A stretch of DNA of 64,000 nucleotides from Oegoconia quadripuncta (GCA_949316235.1 OX438743.1:39339242-39403241), one strand, 5' to 3'; numbered from the stretch's first letter, positions 21,393 through 33,264 are shown. Numbers and translations: made by a program. Notes: generated by a model not told the origin, from the sequence alone.

Positions 21393-21595
21393 TACTAGCT
21401 TTCCGCCTGCGGCTTCGCCTACGTGGAATAGCTTTATCGCGGATATGTTTAATTAATTTATCCCGCGGGAACTTTATAGGGAAAAAAAGTATATCAAATT
21501 TCATCAAAATCCGTTCAGCCGTTTCGCCATAATTGAGCAACAAACAAACATTCAAATTTTCGGATGTTTAGTATTAGTTAGACGAGATAAATGCG
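21393..21595 (+). repeat. Interspersed repeat with CTAGCTTTCCGCCTGCGGC start
   Basis: GC-rich start then CCGTTCAGCCGTTTCGCC and an ACAAACAAACATTCAAA end. This combination is common in insect repeats. Confidence 0.55.
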
Positions 21596-21825
21596 AAAGT
21601 TTGGATGTTTGTTTGGATAAACAGATTTTGTATATAGGCTGATAATAATCTGGATGTAAACATAGGATATCTTCTAAGCCTTACACCACTTATAGTAACG
21701 CTTGAGTACATTTAATTACACCCAGAAATTGTAACAAAAATAAGTATTAAAGTAATCTTACAAAAAAAAAATACATTCGTCAATTTACTAATAATAATTC
21801 TGAAACTTACTTTACTAATAGTAGT

Positions 21826-21988
21826 AAATAAATAAATACATATAAATATATCTTTGCACATACACACAGCGCCATCTAGTTCCATAAGCAAACTAGGCTT
21901 GTATTATAGATACTAGATGGTTGATAAACTACACAAATACATTTTTTTTTGTAAATAAATACATATATAAATGAAAAACATCCATAAC
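21826..21988 (-). mobile_element. SINE family B, head missing
   Basis: Body only: GCGCCATCTAGTTCC, CTAGATGGTTGATAAACTAC, CATCCATAACTC on the plus strand. Confidence 0.75.
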
Positions 21989-22129
21989 TCAAATAAAATG
22001 GCATGTATTTTTTATTTATTTAATTTTTTTATATATTTCATATTACATATTTAATATATATAATATATTATATGTTTAAGTGCAGTTAAATTATCTAGTT
22101 ATAGTTTGTAGGCTTAGTATATGTATTTT

Positions 22130-22338
22130 TATCTTTACGTTATATAATAATTACCAACTATAAAATACACCCGTATTGCTAGTATTAGTGCAAACCTCAC
22201 CTACTGGTAGCTTGTATCTTTACCCTAAGGTTTACGTGGAAGAGATCGCTGTTAGCGATAAGGCCGCCTTTTTGTGCGATTATGTAGCTTTTATGTAGCT
22301 TTTGTTAAGTGTGCAATAAAGAGTATTTGATTGATTGG
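22130..22338 (+). mobile_element. LINE 3' end
   Basis: TTTACGTGGAAGAGATCGCT and GCGATAAGGCCGCCTTT then AATAAAGAGTATTTGATTGA, a 3' end widespread in moth LINEs (family knowledge). Confidence 0.6.
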
Positions 22339-22827
22339 TTTTCTCTTCTTCGTATTAACATTTCTCCATTTATAAGATTTATCAAGCTAAAGAGTGAGGA
22401 AGTTGTTAATGATGAAGTTCTCCAGTAGCTAAAGCGAGGTATACGAGTATAACAGTATAACTTTCTTAGACACACTCTGTTAATGATCTCTTGGGTTTGT
22501 TAAGCTTTTATTTGATCTAAATAATTTACAGTTTTTGTTACACTTTGTTTTCTGTTTGATTTAAGGCGCCGTTACTCAAAGAACTCTCGACTGCCCCACC
22601 AGTAGGGCATTTTGCATGTACGTATGTAGATAAAAAAAAAAAAGAAAAAAAAAAATTTCTATGTTCCTATGATGTTAGATTCCTATGTTACCTCCTGTAG
22701 CCGAAAAGTGATCGTTTTGAAGTGCAAGGTGTCGTTCGATTCGTCTTAATCTCTAGCGTGTCATACGATATTGTTTATGGTAAAAAGTCCAACATGGCGC
22801 CCGCAATATATGAAATATACAGTGTAT

Positions 22828-23041
22828 TTTTTTATGCCCAACGGGTTGGTACTTGACCTCTATCAACATTGCTGCTCGGCGGCAGATTTAGATAAGATGG
22901 TGGTAGGTAGCCAGGCGGACATTTAAAATGCCCTGCCACCAACCAAACCGAGTACTTAAACATGTACCCCGCTGGAGATCGAACCCGCGACCTCCGAATC
23001 GTAAAACCAATGTTGTTTACTCTGAGCCACGGAGACGGTTG
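22828..23041 (-). mobile_element. SINE family A with internal deletion
   Basis: Head and tail present but about 110 bp missing between GACCTCTATCA and ACATTGCTG. Confidence 0.8.
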
Positions 23042-23254
23042 TCTTTTGGTTTTATAGACTTCAATAGTTATTTACATTAGTTTACTTTAACTCTAAAAGC
23101 GACTGTATAGAAAATGTACCGCCGCTTAACGTACTTTAGTATCGTGAATTTTATATGTAACTCATTAATTCCAATGGGAAAATGTATTTATTCTGAAAAT
23201 ATAAAAATCATATATTTATTTCATTTGTCCAGTCGGCTGTACTGATAATATAAC

Positions 23255-23570
23255 ATACATGATTTCACGACCTTTATCCCAAACGGTGTGGTCACAGTTA
23301 TCCCAAACACTAGCGTTAGGGTGTTCCAAACAACTTCCACGCTTCACCTTTCGAAATATACAGATATGCAGACTCGATAGAGGGTGAGCCCATGCCCGGT
23401 AATTCAAAATTTGCAGGTGGCGATTCACACCACTGGTGCGAAAGGGGCTCTTCAAAAATTAAATGGGTCGTTTCACACCGCGGTGCGAACCGTTTGTGGT
23501 GTGAATCGCCACCCGACCCGGTAAATGCAAGTCTACAGATGTTTTTTGTTGTTTAACGATACTCACGGGA
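23255..23570 (+). repeat. Family R1 repeat carrying a nested MITE
   Basis: R1 sequence from TTTATCCCAAACGGTGTGG to GATGTTTTTTG, split at 23403-23516. Confidence 0.65.
23403..23516. mobile_element. 114-bp hAT-like MITE with 8-bp target duplication
   Basis: CCCGGTAA at 23395-23402 is repeated at 23517-23524. Inside, GGTGGCGATTCACACCAC (23416-23433) has an exact inverted partner at 23496-23513. An 8-bp duplication fits hAT-type insertion. Confidence 0.85.
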
Positions 23571-23778
23571 AGATACAGTTTGGGTCTAATCTTTTTACAT
23601 GCTGAAACCACAGTCTATTTTCATCTGATCTTTATCTACTATCTTTATTTTTAATATTTTGTAAATACATAAAATAAAACGCATTTCATAATATAATGAC
23701 TTAAAATATATAATTTTGATATTTTAGCATAATTTAAAGGAGAGTATAAATGAGGATTTTCTTTCTCGAACACTATAC

Positions 23779-24118
23779 ATAGAGGGTGAATTTGAATTTG
23801 TGTAATTCCCTTTAACTGGTGACGCTACTCTTTCCCCAATGAACGTAGTCGAACTCGATCAAAAATTTTTCATTCTGAAACCACTTTTAATATGAAATCT
23901 AGCAATTTTCGACTAGTGACGTCACTCCTAATTACGACTACCTTTCCACTGATACTTTACACATACTGAAGGTGGCTTTATAGAATGGCTTACTTTGTAT
24001 GGGTAAACAAACATCTTTATATCGAATTCGGCTATGGTTTGCTAGCGGAAACTTGTTTGTAATCAGGAGTGAGGTCACCAGAAAACAGGAATTACACGAA
24101 TTAAATTTCACCCTGTAG
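23779..24118. mobile_element. Inverted-repeat family M3, complete copy
   Basis: Left AGAGGGTGAATTTGAA and right TTCACCCTGTAGAT; both arms carry GTAATTCC and GGTGACG blocks. Confidence 0.75.
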
Positions 24119-24339
24119 ATAGTTTTTGAAGATCGGATATTTTGTTATGTAGATATATTTCTTCACTGAATTTTTTTCTAGGTTCTGGGCTTCTGGATTC
24201 ATCTTAGAGTGCAGGTACCGCCTTACATTGGATACATACAAACAACAAATTTATAGCACTCACCTCTGTAACCTTACAACAAAGGCAGAGTTGAGAAACA
24301 GTTGGATTCGAGAATTAAACTTGTTCTTAGAAATTCTTT

Positions 24340-24684
24340 TTAATTTTTGTTAAATTCAATCTTCAATTTCCCAGGGCGCAATCGGGACTTCTGTTTATAA
24401 TCGTTTGCAAAATTAGAGCGCACAGCCTTCCTCTGAGGCGGCTCTTCCGATACTGCCGGCAAGGGTTGATTACACCTGTTTATATAGGGTTGTGTTCGGC
24501 AAAATTTCGCAACAACCACCTGTAGGATTTCTTGCATTGGGAAATAGTTTCCAGTTTGTGAACTTTTTATTGCTTCAGGGGTTGGCCGGCGAAGTTTTCG
24601 ACGACTTGCGCAATTATTTTTATGTTTGAATAACTCGCAAAAGGTTCTAGGGATTCTGCGTTTTAGCTGGCTTGTCGTTTGCAA
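24340..24684 (-). CDS. Unrecognised open frame, possible exon
   Basis: 114 codons without an ATG at the 5' limit, basic and Pro-rich (KRRIPRTFCELFKHKNN, LRRPTPEAIKSSQTGNYF). It has balanced composition and is longer than expected by chance in AT-rich DNA. No family recognised, no clear acceptor, and no neighbouring exons found. Could be a last exon or chance. Confidence 0.3.
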   Translation of the reverse strand: MQTTSQLKRRIPRTFCELFKHKNNCASRRKLRRPTPEAIKSSQTGNYFPMQEILQVVVAKFCRTQPYINRCNQPLPAVSEEPPQRKAVRSNFANDYKQKSRLRPGKLKIEFNKN

Positions 24685-24963
24685 TTACAGGCACGTGGAA
24701 AGAACGCCATGACACTTTGATTATTCGTCTACCTAAATAGTGCGAACAGAAAAATGATACCTAAAACTATCGGAGAAAAAAAGCTACAAGGAATATAGAT
24801 TTCAGTAAATTGATCTAAAACATAGTCACTAATCATCAATATTAATGATATTGTTAGGGTTCCATAGCCAAAGGGCAAAATGGAAACCTATTGGTGCCAC
24901 TTTGCGGTATGTCACGGGTTTTTAGGTCGTAGGTAAATGTAGAGACAGATGTGGGCAGAGAAG

Positions 24964-25011
24964 AAGCCTGTATTTTTTCTCTTATAAGGATAAGAGAAAA
25001 AATACAGGCTT
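24964..25011. repeat. Perfect 22-bp hairpin, loop 4
   Basis: Arms 24964-24985 and 24990-25011 are exact inverted copies around AAGG. Confidence 0.9.
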
Positions 25012-25204
25012 TACTATGTGTGTGGGTGTTCTACTATCAAGGCATAGTGAACACAATTGGCGGCGATAGGATTTATCCACTTTATCACACACTTATCTTG
25101 TCCAACTCATTATATATATATATCCTTTATTGCACCAAAATATTACAATAACAGAGTACAAACAATAGGTCACGTACAAAGGTGGACTTATCTCTTTAAG
25201 AGAT

Positions 25205-25455
25205 CTCTTTATTCATTATCATCATTATAGCCATTCAAGAAGGTAATGCAGCCAGCATTCTAGGTACTGGTGGCGATCTTGAACATGTTTTCTACCTTGC
25301 TCAGATTTCGGGGCTGAATACGTGTTCTGGCGTCTCTGGGTGGATTGTTTTCTCCTGTTTCCTCTTCTTACTCTTCAAATGAGCAGTGCCCAACAGGGTC
25401 CATGTTGATCTATATTTTAGTTAACACCTTATTTACACATTGTGGAAATGCAATA
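25205..25455. repeat. Interspersed repeat shared with 14150-14280
   Basis: Both have GATCTTGAACATGTTTTCTACCTTGC-like text (here with TACGTGTTCTGGCGTC). Probably a LINE 3' region. Confidence 0.45.
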
Positions 25456-25468
25456 AAGTATTGAATAT

Positions 25469-25890
25469 ATTGGGTTTACCTATGAAATTGGAGTTTTTTT
25501 TCTTCTTTAATCATTATGTACCAATTCCTGCGATTTTCTAAGCTATATCCAAATTTGTTTTTTTTTTGGAAAATGGAATATTATTTCAAGATTTCACATG
25601 AAATATTTTTTAATTTCTGGGCTAAATCACATAATAAAAAAATTTGAGCAGAGCTCTTTTTATGTGCTTCCCATAATCATTTCTTAGATTCGCTGAAACT
25701 TTTATAAAGCGGTTACTTTTAAAAATTAACGCTGCCTATACTTAACTTAATGTTATCAGATAATACACACAAAGTTTAGTTAAATTTGGATATGCCGTTC
25801 CCAAAAAAAAATCATAAATGTTTGTATGGAGAAAACAGTCTTAATGAAATTCTTCATACAAAACGCCAATTTCATAGGTAAGGACCTAAT
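25469..25890. mobile_element. Mariner-like non-autonomous element, family M2 copy 2
   Basis: Inverted relative to copy 1: starts TTGGGTTTACCTATGAAAT and ends ATTTCATAGGTAAGGACCTA. Same AT-rich interior. Confidence 0.75.
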
Positions 25891-25894
25891 AATA

Positions 25895-27105
25895 TATTTC
25901 TTCTAGTTTTCTATATATTGAACTTTGGTGTAATTTAAGTAAATAGTTTAATTTGTTTACTGTATATTTTACTGGCGGACTGGCATGTTTGGCGGCAGAA
26001 AGAGATAAGCGCCGTCCGACCACCTGGCAATTGCTTCAGCTATTTGAGGTAAGAAATATTCTCCTTTCAATAATTTGGGAATTCCGGATAAACCGCGTAT
26101 ATCCTCGCCCTCATCGTCCTTTATAGGTTTGCTTCTCCTCCGGTGGCGGATGTAGCTAGTTTTTTTTATATCATTTTTAACAAACCAGCCATTCTAATAT
26201 CTCAAAGTGGTTACAAAATGGAACAAAAAGCTGGGACAAATATTAAACTTTCCTTTGTTGCAAATTCCTTCAACAGTTTTAATCCGAGTATATTAATTTC
26301 CATTAACAGGCAAAGATTTTTCTCTATACAAAGTATTTTAATAAAACACTAGCTTTTCGCCTGCGTCTTCCTCCGCGTGGATTCCGAAATAGAAATTAAT
26401 TTAATAAAAATAAAATAATACATAGCAAAAGTCAATACTAGTTTTGAAATTAATGATTTTCGTATTTATTTCTTCCCTTCATTGGCAAATTTCAAAATTG
26501 TAGGGCATAGGGAAGTTCCATGTAGTTTTTGAAGATCTGTCAATGAGTAGGTTTTAGCGTTACACCAGAATCTTGATTTTTAAAACAGCAGTATCAAAGT
26601 ACAGAACTTTATACCTTCAGCCGTTCTTGAGAATAAGATAAATTGAATTAGAAACCTCCGATGAACTAATCATAATAATATATATTTTTATTGCACGAGA
26701 ACATTACGTATAACAGAGACAAATGATAGTTCATATATGTATAAGTAGGTACAGTCAACTTGAGCATTGATGTTGGAATCGCAGTAAATTGGAAGTTTAA
26801 CAAACAAGTTATGTGCATTTCCACATACACGTACTCAAACACACTCACTCACTCATTTTCACGCACACACATTCCTACATAGATTTAAATTAATTTCATT
26901 ATTTGTAGCAACTGATCCTTAAGTATCGGAGTTTGGGCGCTGATACCTGCGACTCAGTCTTATGACTAATGCGGTTATCAACGTGCAATGCCTTTTATGT
27001 AAAATTGTTTATTTGCAAAAAAATTTTAGTATTTTTTTGTATTTTGTATAATAAAACATAATACTACATCAAATAATAAAGAAAAATAAATTTCTTCTTC
27101 TTCGA
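25895..27105. other. No gene recognised
   Basis: AT-rich. Holds a short copy of the CTAGCTTTTCGCC repeat (26349-26400) and dispersed simple sequence only. Confidence 0.4.
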
Positions 27106-27107
27106 AA

Positions 27108-27177
27108 GACACCTTCACCTCATCTTCACTTAACATCAAGTGTGAATGAGGTCATAGGTTGTGCATAAACAAAAAGA
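27108..27177 (+). mobile_element. SINE family A, 3' tail fragment
   Basis: CCTCATCTTCACTTAACATC and GTGCATAAAC, tail only. Confidence 0.65.
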
Positions 27178-27379
27178 AAGACATTTTATCATATATTAGA
27201 AATAATAATAATTACGACAGTGAACATAGAAAATAACTGATTGAGAGATACGAACGTTTCAATAAAATTATTTTATTTACTCCGCTACTAGTGGCTGATT
27301 CAGTTAAGAAGGTCTTAAAAAAATATGTTAAATATTTCTTTGTATTTTACTGCTGTGTGTTAAAAAGGCTTAATAATAA

Positions 27380-27538
27380 TGTATGAGACATACATAAAAT
27401 TGTATATTGGCCATAATAACCTGGCAACATTCCCTTCCATTTTCACCTCCGAGCCCTCTGCGTGTCCGAGGAATCAATAAATTCAAAGTTTACATATTTT
27501 ACAGTGTTTCAGTGCTCAAACCACCTTAGACTTGTACA
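27380..27538 (+). repeat. Left LTR of BEL/Pao element
   Basis: TG...CA ended, 159 bp, with AATAAA inside as a likely polyadenylation signal. Same sequence as 33265-33423. Confidence 0.93.
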
Positions 27539-27557
27539 TGGTGCCGAAAATATTCAG
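27539..27557 (+). promoter_or_regulatory. Candidate primer-binding site of BEL/Pao element
   Basis: TGGTGCCGAAAATATTCAG begins directly at the end of the left LTR. The TGG start fits pairing with the CCA end of a tRNA; the tRNA is not identified. Confidence 0.6.
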
Positions 27558-27902
27558 TGTGAACGTTATCCCGCTTGTGCTAGTGGTATTTACAACATTA
27601 TTTGGTGTTGAAGTTTCGCATTGCGGTTTGCGAACCGGTCGTGGCAGACGCCATCTTCAAGCGATTCCCACATTCCGCAACTTCGAAGTACATTGCGCGT
27701 CGCACGCCTGCCATCAGATTTATTAGATCGTCGGACTGTCAAACCGACCGACCAGCAATGAACATCAAATTTTCTCTCGTACTTTGATTGACAACCTTCA
27801 CTTGCTTTTTTATTTTGCCGGTGGATTGAGCATTACGCAAAAAATACACTTCCATTATTCCAGTCAAAGCGCATATTTTCCAAAAGAAGCTTTAAAAAAT
27901 CA

Positions 27903-30900
27903 ATGTCAGAATCGGAAAGCAGCTCAAACTACACGGAACCGTCGGACACAGAACTAGATTCGGATTCTGCCACAATACACGCAAAAAACACCTTTACAAT
28001 GTCCAAACAGAGCACGGAGGAGCTCAAAAAATTAAAATTGCTGCGTGGACAATGCAAGGCTGCCATCACTCGGACTGAGAAGTATTTAACAGAGACTCCA
28101 GTCACGGATATTACATATGAGGACCTGAAGGTCAGAGAGAAAACAATATGCGACGCTTTTGACAAATTCCAGCAGCTGACCATCGATCTACAAATGATGG
28201 ATGACACAATTACAGATGAGGACATGGAAACAAGATACACAAGATTGTTGGTGACTATCAAAAGGTTAGAAAAACCGTTTGAGACCATCATTAAAAAGGA
28301 GACACCATCCACATCTCACTCTACAGAGTCAAGCATCGCTAAGCTCCCTGCATTAGACATAGCAACATTCGATGGGAAGGACATTTCAACTTATAAACCG
28401 TTTATAGAAATGTTTGAAGCGATAGTGCATAGTGATCAACGACTAACCAATGTTCAACGTCTTTGTTTCCTCAAGAAGTACTTGAAGGGAGAACCCTTAC
28501 ATTTAATTAACAGCTTGCCTATTGTAACCGATTCATACAGGTCCGCCATGGATCTGCTTAAAAAGAGATATGACAACCCGGCTCTCATAATCAATAGTCA
28601 TGTAAGTGCCATTTTAGATTTACCCAGTATACAGCGTGGTACTGCCCAGCAGCTAAGAGAGTTTACAGCCAATATACGGCAACAAATGACAGCTTTGAAT
28701 AATTTAAACCAACCGGTCAGGCAATGGGACGCCATACTGTCATGCATTATTCTGCGTAAGCTTGATCCATATACTGCGAGGCTGTATCACACAGACAAGG
28801 ATGATACCTCTGCTGTAATATCTGTGTTAAATTTATTAGACTTTTTAGATAAACGGGCATCAGTCTTAGAATCCAGTCCTTCAGACAAATTCAATAAATC
28901 AAAAGTTATCAGTTTATCATCGCTTTCTAAAGACAGAAAAACATCATGTGTTTCATGTAACCAAGACCATAAATTATTTAAATGTTCAAAGTTTAACTCA
29001 ATGACACCACATGATCGTCTAGATTTTGTTATCGACAATAAATTATGTAAAATATGTCTTGGTACACACACAAAAAAATGTCGTTATAGCTTTAAGTGCA
29101 ACATATGTAAGAAATTGCATAATACAATGATTCATATTTCAGATACAGACAGTGCTAAGGATTTTACAAACAAGTCTGATCATTCTCAGGCTTTACATTC
29201 ATATCAACCAAGCACTGTCAATATATTACTGCCAACTGCAAAGGTTTTGGTGTCCGATGCACACAACAATAAGTTAGTAGTTAGAGCTCTCCTGGACAGT
29301 GGTAGCCAAACATCATTTTGCATGACAGGCTTAGCAAATAAGTTAGGCTTGCCTCTATTACAATCAAACAAACAGATTATTACATTAGGTCAAAATTACA
29401 GTAATGTGAACAATAGCATTAATTTGACCATACATTCCAGGGTTCAGGATTACAAATTTAATGTAACCTGTTCAGTTATAGATAACATAACTACAAACCT
29501 ACCTCAAAGGCATTACAATAAATTTTCAGTACCCCAATCTATACAATTAGCTGATAATGATTACAATGTTCCAGGCGAGATCTCCTTACTGCTTGCTGCT
29601 GACATTCTTTTTGCAATTATACAAAGTGGCAAGATTGAAGGAGGCCCGGAGGATCCTATACTATTAAATACTCGTCTTGGGTATGTCATTTCTGGAGGTA
29701 GTCATTTGCAATGCCATACAGCCGTCACTATGCATACAGTAAGTGCCGAATCAGATTTATATGTTGACTATCACATAAAACAATTCTGGGAGGCAGAGAA
29801 GGTCCCTGAAGTGTTTCAAGAAACCCTCCCTGAACACGAGCATAGTGAATTGGTATTTCAAAATTCTGTTACATTACAAAACAATAATTTTGAAGTAAAA
29901 ATTCCATTAAAATTAAATTTACAAGAAATAGATCCATCCAATTCTTACATGCTTTCATTGCAACGTTTTTACAGCTTGGAGAAAAAATTCAAAAAAGATC
30001 CCAAGTATCACAGATTATATACAGATTTTATACATGAGTACCTAAGATTAGGCCATGCAATATACATCGATATAGACAGTTGTGACCTAAAATGTCAACC
30101 TTTATATTTTCTTCCACATCATGGTGTACTGAGACCAGATAAGCCGACTAATCCACTACGTGTAGTCTTCGATGGAAGTGCCAAGACAAAAAATGGTCAC
30201 AGCCTCAATGATGTGATGGCTAACGGACCCGTAGTTCAGAGACCATTATTCGATATTTTACTTTTATTTAGGAAATATGCATACACCATCCAATGTGATA
30301 TTCGTCATATGTATCGCGCTATCTCCGTCCATCCTGATCACAGGGTATTGCAAAACATACTCTGGCGTGATGAAGGCATTATTAAATGTTTGCAATTGCA
30401 GACCATTACTTATGGTCTTACAGGCTCAGCTTTTCTCGCCACTAGATGCCTAATTGAATTAGCCACCCGATACAAGTCTCAGTACCCACTAGCAAGCGAT
30501 GCAATAATTAATAATAGTTACATCGATGACATACAGGGAGGCAGTGACACACTTCAGGGGGCTATTCTGTTAAAAGATCAGTTATCAGCTCTTATGGCCT
30601 TAGGTAACTTTTCCTTGCACAAATGGTCTTCGAATAACTCTCAGGTCCTAGAGGGCATACCTGAATGTAAGCGAGCTGTCGGCCAAAGAGAAATTGATCA
30701 GGACTCTCCAGTAATATCAAAAATTTTAGGAATGTCTTACCTTCCATGTGATGACGTATTCAAGTTGAGTGGCCGAGCTGTTCCTTCAGTCGAACGGCCA
30801 ACGAAACGTACCGTTCTTAGTGCCATTTGCAGATTGTACGATCCTATGGGCTTTGCTGGACCAGTTACTGTAAAGGCTAAGCTCATTTTACAGCAAATAT

Positions 30901-33065
30901 GGCAATATAATTTAGAATGGGACGCACCCCTACCCAATGAACTTGTAAAAATTTGGGAAAGCTTTTACAGTAACCTCTCTAGCTCATCTGAAATCTCGGA
31001 ACCACGATATTTGCAGTTGGCTGAAGCATCTGATATTCAGTTAACTGGCTTCTGTGACGCCTCATCAAGCGCTTACGGATGTTGCATTTACATAAAATTT
31101 AAGATTAATGAGAATTATCATACTAAATTACTATGTTCAAAATCTAGGGTTGCCCCATTGAATTCCAAATTAACGATTCCAAAATTGGAACTCAATGGAG
31201 CCCTCTTACTTTCAAAGTTGGTTAGCCACGTTGCATCAATTTTAAATATAAATTCAATTAATTTATTCAGTGATTCCAAGATTGTACTTGGCTGGTTAAA
31301 ATTATCACCCTGTAAGGTACCTGCTTACATAGGCAATCGCGTAAAAACCATTTCTAACTTGACATATAAAATGTCATGGCATTATACACCAGGTTTAGCT
31401 AATCCTGCAGATTTATTGTCAAGGGGAGCTGATATTCAAGATGTCAGCCACAATTGCCTATGGAAACATGGTCCTGATTATTTAACCGAATGTGATAATA
31501 ATTATAATTTTTATCTATCAGAAATAGAAACGCCATTACTATGTAGCAGTAGTTCAGAAGCAAATGTAGAACCAGGCAATCTCCTGCCCTTCTTCGAAAA
31601 ATTTTCAAGTTATTATAAAATGTTGCGATGCATGGCATATATTCTAAGATTCATTAAAAAATGTAAGAAACAAAGCATTAATGTAGGCCCTGTCTCTGTA
31701 AAAGAGTTAAGAGGTGCTCTGCTATCCATTATCAAAGGAATACAATGTTCTTATTTTGCTAAGGAGTTGTACTGTATTAACAAAAATAAGGACATAAATT
31801 CCAGTTTAAAATATTTACATCCTTTTGTAGATTCTGTGGGAGTTCTTCGAGTAGGAGGCAGATTGCATAATGCAAATGCGGCCTATAACAAAAAATTCCC
31901 AATAATATTACCAAAAAATTGTCATTTTACTAGACTTGTTATAAAACAAGAACATTTAATGCTATTGCATGGAGGTTTAAAGTTAGTGCGGGCTAGTCTT
32001 TCAGAAAAATATTTTATTGTTAACTCCGTTAGGGAAATAAAGGGTGTAATCCATAAGTGTATCACATGTCATAGACACAAAGCAGACTGCGCAAAACAGC
32101 TTATGGGCTCTTTGCCCCAAGATCGTGTGAATCCCTCAAGAGCCTTTGAACGGGTAGGTTTGGATTTTTGTGGACCTTTTGAGATAAGACAATCTACCCT
32201 GAGACGAAGTACAGTCAGCAAAGGATATGTAGCCGTACTTGTTTGTTTCACCTCCAAAGCAGTACATTTAGAAGTAGTTTCTGACATGTCTGCAGAAACA
32301 TTTTTAGCAGCTTTCAAAAGATTCATATCCCGTAGAGGAATTCCATTGGATGTTTACTGCGATAACGCTCCAACTTTTAAGTCAGCTGATAAAACATTAC
32401 AAACTTTATACAGCATACATAATACAGAAGAATTTCAAAACAAAGTTCATAATTTTGCACTACAAAAACAAATAATTTTTCATTACATACCGAAATACAG
32501 TCCCAATCATGGTGGGTTGTGGGAGGCGGCTGTGAAATCTTTTAAATTCCATTTTAAAAGAATTGCTTCTTACAAAAAATTTACATACGAACAATTCAAT
32601 ACCATCGTTGTGGAAATAGAAAGTGTGTTAAACTCCCGTCCCCTCTCACCCCTGTCTCAGGACATTTCAGATTTTTCATTTCTTACACCGGGTCATTTTT
32701 TAATTGGATGCCCACTCACATCCATACCTCAACCTGATATTAGCGAGGTACCAAGTAATAGACTACGCTTCTGGAGGTGCTGTGAACAAGTACGGCAGCA
32801 TTTTTGGAAGGTCTGGTCATCAGATTACCTGTCCGCTTTAAACAACCGATCAAAGTGGTTAAGGGAATATCCCAACCTCAAAGAAGGTATGCTAGTCCTC
32901 CTCAAGAATCCAAACACCCCTCCTGTTCAATGGCCCTTGGGTAGGATAGCAAAGGTATTCGTGGGCAATGATAATAAAATTAGAGTAGTTGAAGTACAAA
33001 CTGCTAATAAGAAACTTCATTCGCGCTCTGTCTCCAAAATCATAGTGTTACCCATTGAGGTGTAA
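27903..33065 (+). CDS. BEL/Pao Gag-Pol polyprotein (1720 aa)
   Basis: Single polyprotein. Order: Gag-like N-terminal part (1 to about 330, Ser/Asp/Glu-rich then helical); Cys/His clusters at about 350-411 resembling zinc knuckles; aspartic protease with DSGS at 465-468; reverse transcriptase with the first catalytic Asp at 799 (CDIRHMY) and YIDD at 873-876; RNase H with CDASSSAYG (Asp1052); integrase with a zinc-binding His/Cys region (HLMLLHGG, CITCHRH) and catalytic candidates Asp1421, Asp1487 and Glu1541, followed by a C-terminal domain. The domain order and YIDD fit the BEL/Pao superfamily. No stop or frameshift is seen, so the element may still be functional. Confidence 0.95.
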   Translation: MSESESSSNYTEPSDTELDSDSATIHAKNTFTMSKQSTEELKKLKLLRGQCKAAITRTEKYLTETPVTDITYEDLKVREKTICDAFDKFQQLTIDLQMMDDTITDEDMETRYTRLLVTIKRLEKPFETIIKKETPSTSHSTESSIAKLPALDIATFDGKDISTYKPFIEMFEAIVHSDQRLTNVQRLCFLKKYLKGEPLHLINSLPIVTDSYRSAMDLLKKRYDNPALIINSHVSAILDLPSIQRGTAQQLREFTANIRQQMTALNNLNQPVRQWDAILSCIILRKLDPYTARLYHTDKDDTSAVISVLNLLDFLDKRASVLESSPSDKFNKSKVISLSSLSKDRKTSCVSCNQDHKLFKCSKFNSMTPHDRLDFVIDNKLCKICLGTHTKKCRYSFKCNICKKLHNTMIHISDTDSAKDFTNKSDHSQALHSYQPSTVNILLPTAKVLVSDAHNNKLVVRALLDSGSQTSFCMTGLANKLGLPLLQSNKQIITLGQNYSNVNNSINLTIHSRVQDYKFNVTCSVIDNITTNLPQRHYNKFSVPQSIQLADNDYNVPGEISLLLAADILFAIIQSGKIEGGPEDPILLNTRLGYVISGGSHLQCHTAVTMHTVSAESDLYVDYHIKQFWEAEKVPEVFQETLPEHEHSELVFQNSVTLQNNNFEVKIPLKLNLQEIDPSNSYMLSLQRFYSLEKKFKKDPKYHRLYTDFIHEYLRLGHAIYIDIDSCDLKCQPLYFLPHHGVLRPDKPTNPLRVVFDGSAKTKNGHSLNDVMANGPVVQRPLFDILLLFRKYAYTIQCDIRHMYRAISVHPDHRVLQNILWRDEGIIKCLQLQTITYGLTGSAFLATRCLIELATRYKSQYPLASDAIINNSYIDDIQGGSDTLQGAILLKDQLSALMALGNFSLHKWSSNNSQVLEGIPECKRAVGQREIDQDSPVISKILGMSYLPCDDVFKLSGRAVPSVERPTKRTVLSAICRLYDPMGFAGPVTVKAKLILQQIWQYNLEWDAPLPNELVKIWESFYSNLSSSSEISEPRYLQLAEASDIQLTGFCDASSSAYGCCIYIKFKINENYHTKLLCSKSRVAPLNSKLTIPKLELNGALLLSKLVSHVASILNINSINLFSDSKIVLGWLKLSPCKVPAYIGNRVKTISNLTYKMSWHYTPGLANPADLLSRGADIQDVSHNCLWKHGPDYLTECDNNYNFYLSEIETPLLCSSSSEANVEPGNLLPFFEKFSSYYKMLRCMAYILRFIKKCKKQSINVGPVSVKELRGALLSIIKGIQCSYFAKELYCINKNKDINSSLKYLHPFVDSVGVLRVGGRLHNANAAYNKKFPIILPKNCHFTRLVIKQEHLMLLHGGLKLVRASLSEKYFIVNSVREIKGVIHKCITCHRHKADCAKQLMGSLPQDRVNPSRAFERVGLDFCGPFEIRQSTLRRSTVSKGYVAVLVCFTSKAVHLEVVSDMSAETFLAAFKRFISRRGIPLDVYCDNAPTFKSADKTLQTLYSIHNTEEFQNKVHNFALQKQIIFHYIPKYSPNHGGLWEAAVKSFKFHFKRIASYKKFTYEQFNTIVVEIESVLNSRPLSPLSQDISDFSFLTPGHFLIGCPLTSIPQPDISEVPSNRLRFWRCCEQVRQHFWKVWSSDYLSALNNRSKWLREYPNLKEGMLVLLKNPNTPPVQWPLGRIAKVFVGNDNKIRVVEVQTANKKLHSRSVSKIIVLPIEV

Positions 33066-33264
33066 TTTAATTAAATATATTATTATAACTTAGCATTTAA
33101 ACTCTAAGATCCATTGTATGGGTATAGTGTGGATCGCGTTAGGTTAATCACTTTAAATTTCGTTTTAATAGAGTTCTAAAAGTATGTCCTGCCTGACGTG
33201 TTCTCCACTGTATCTAACTACTATAATGCATGCAGCTTTGTGGCATTGTTCGCCCTGGGCAGCA

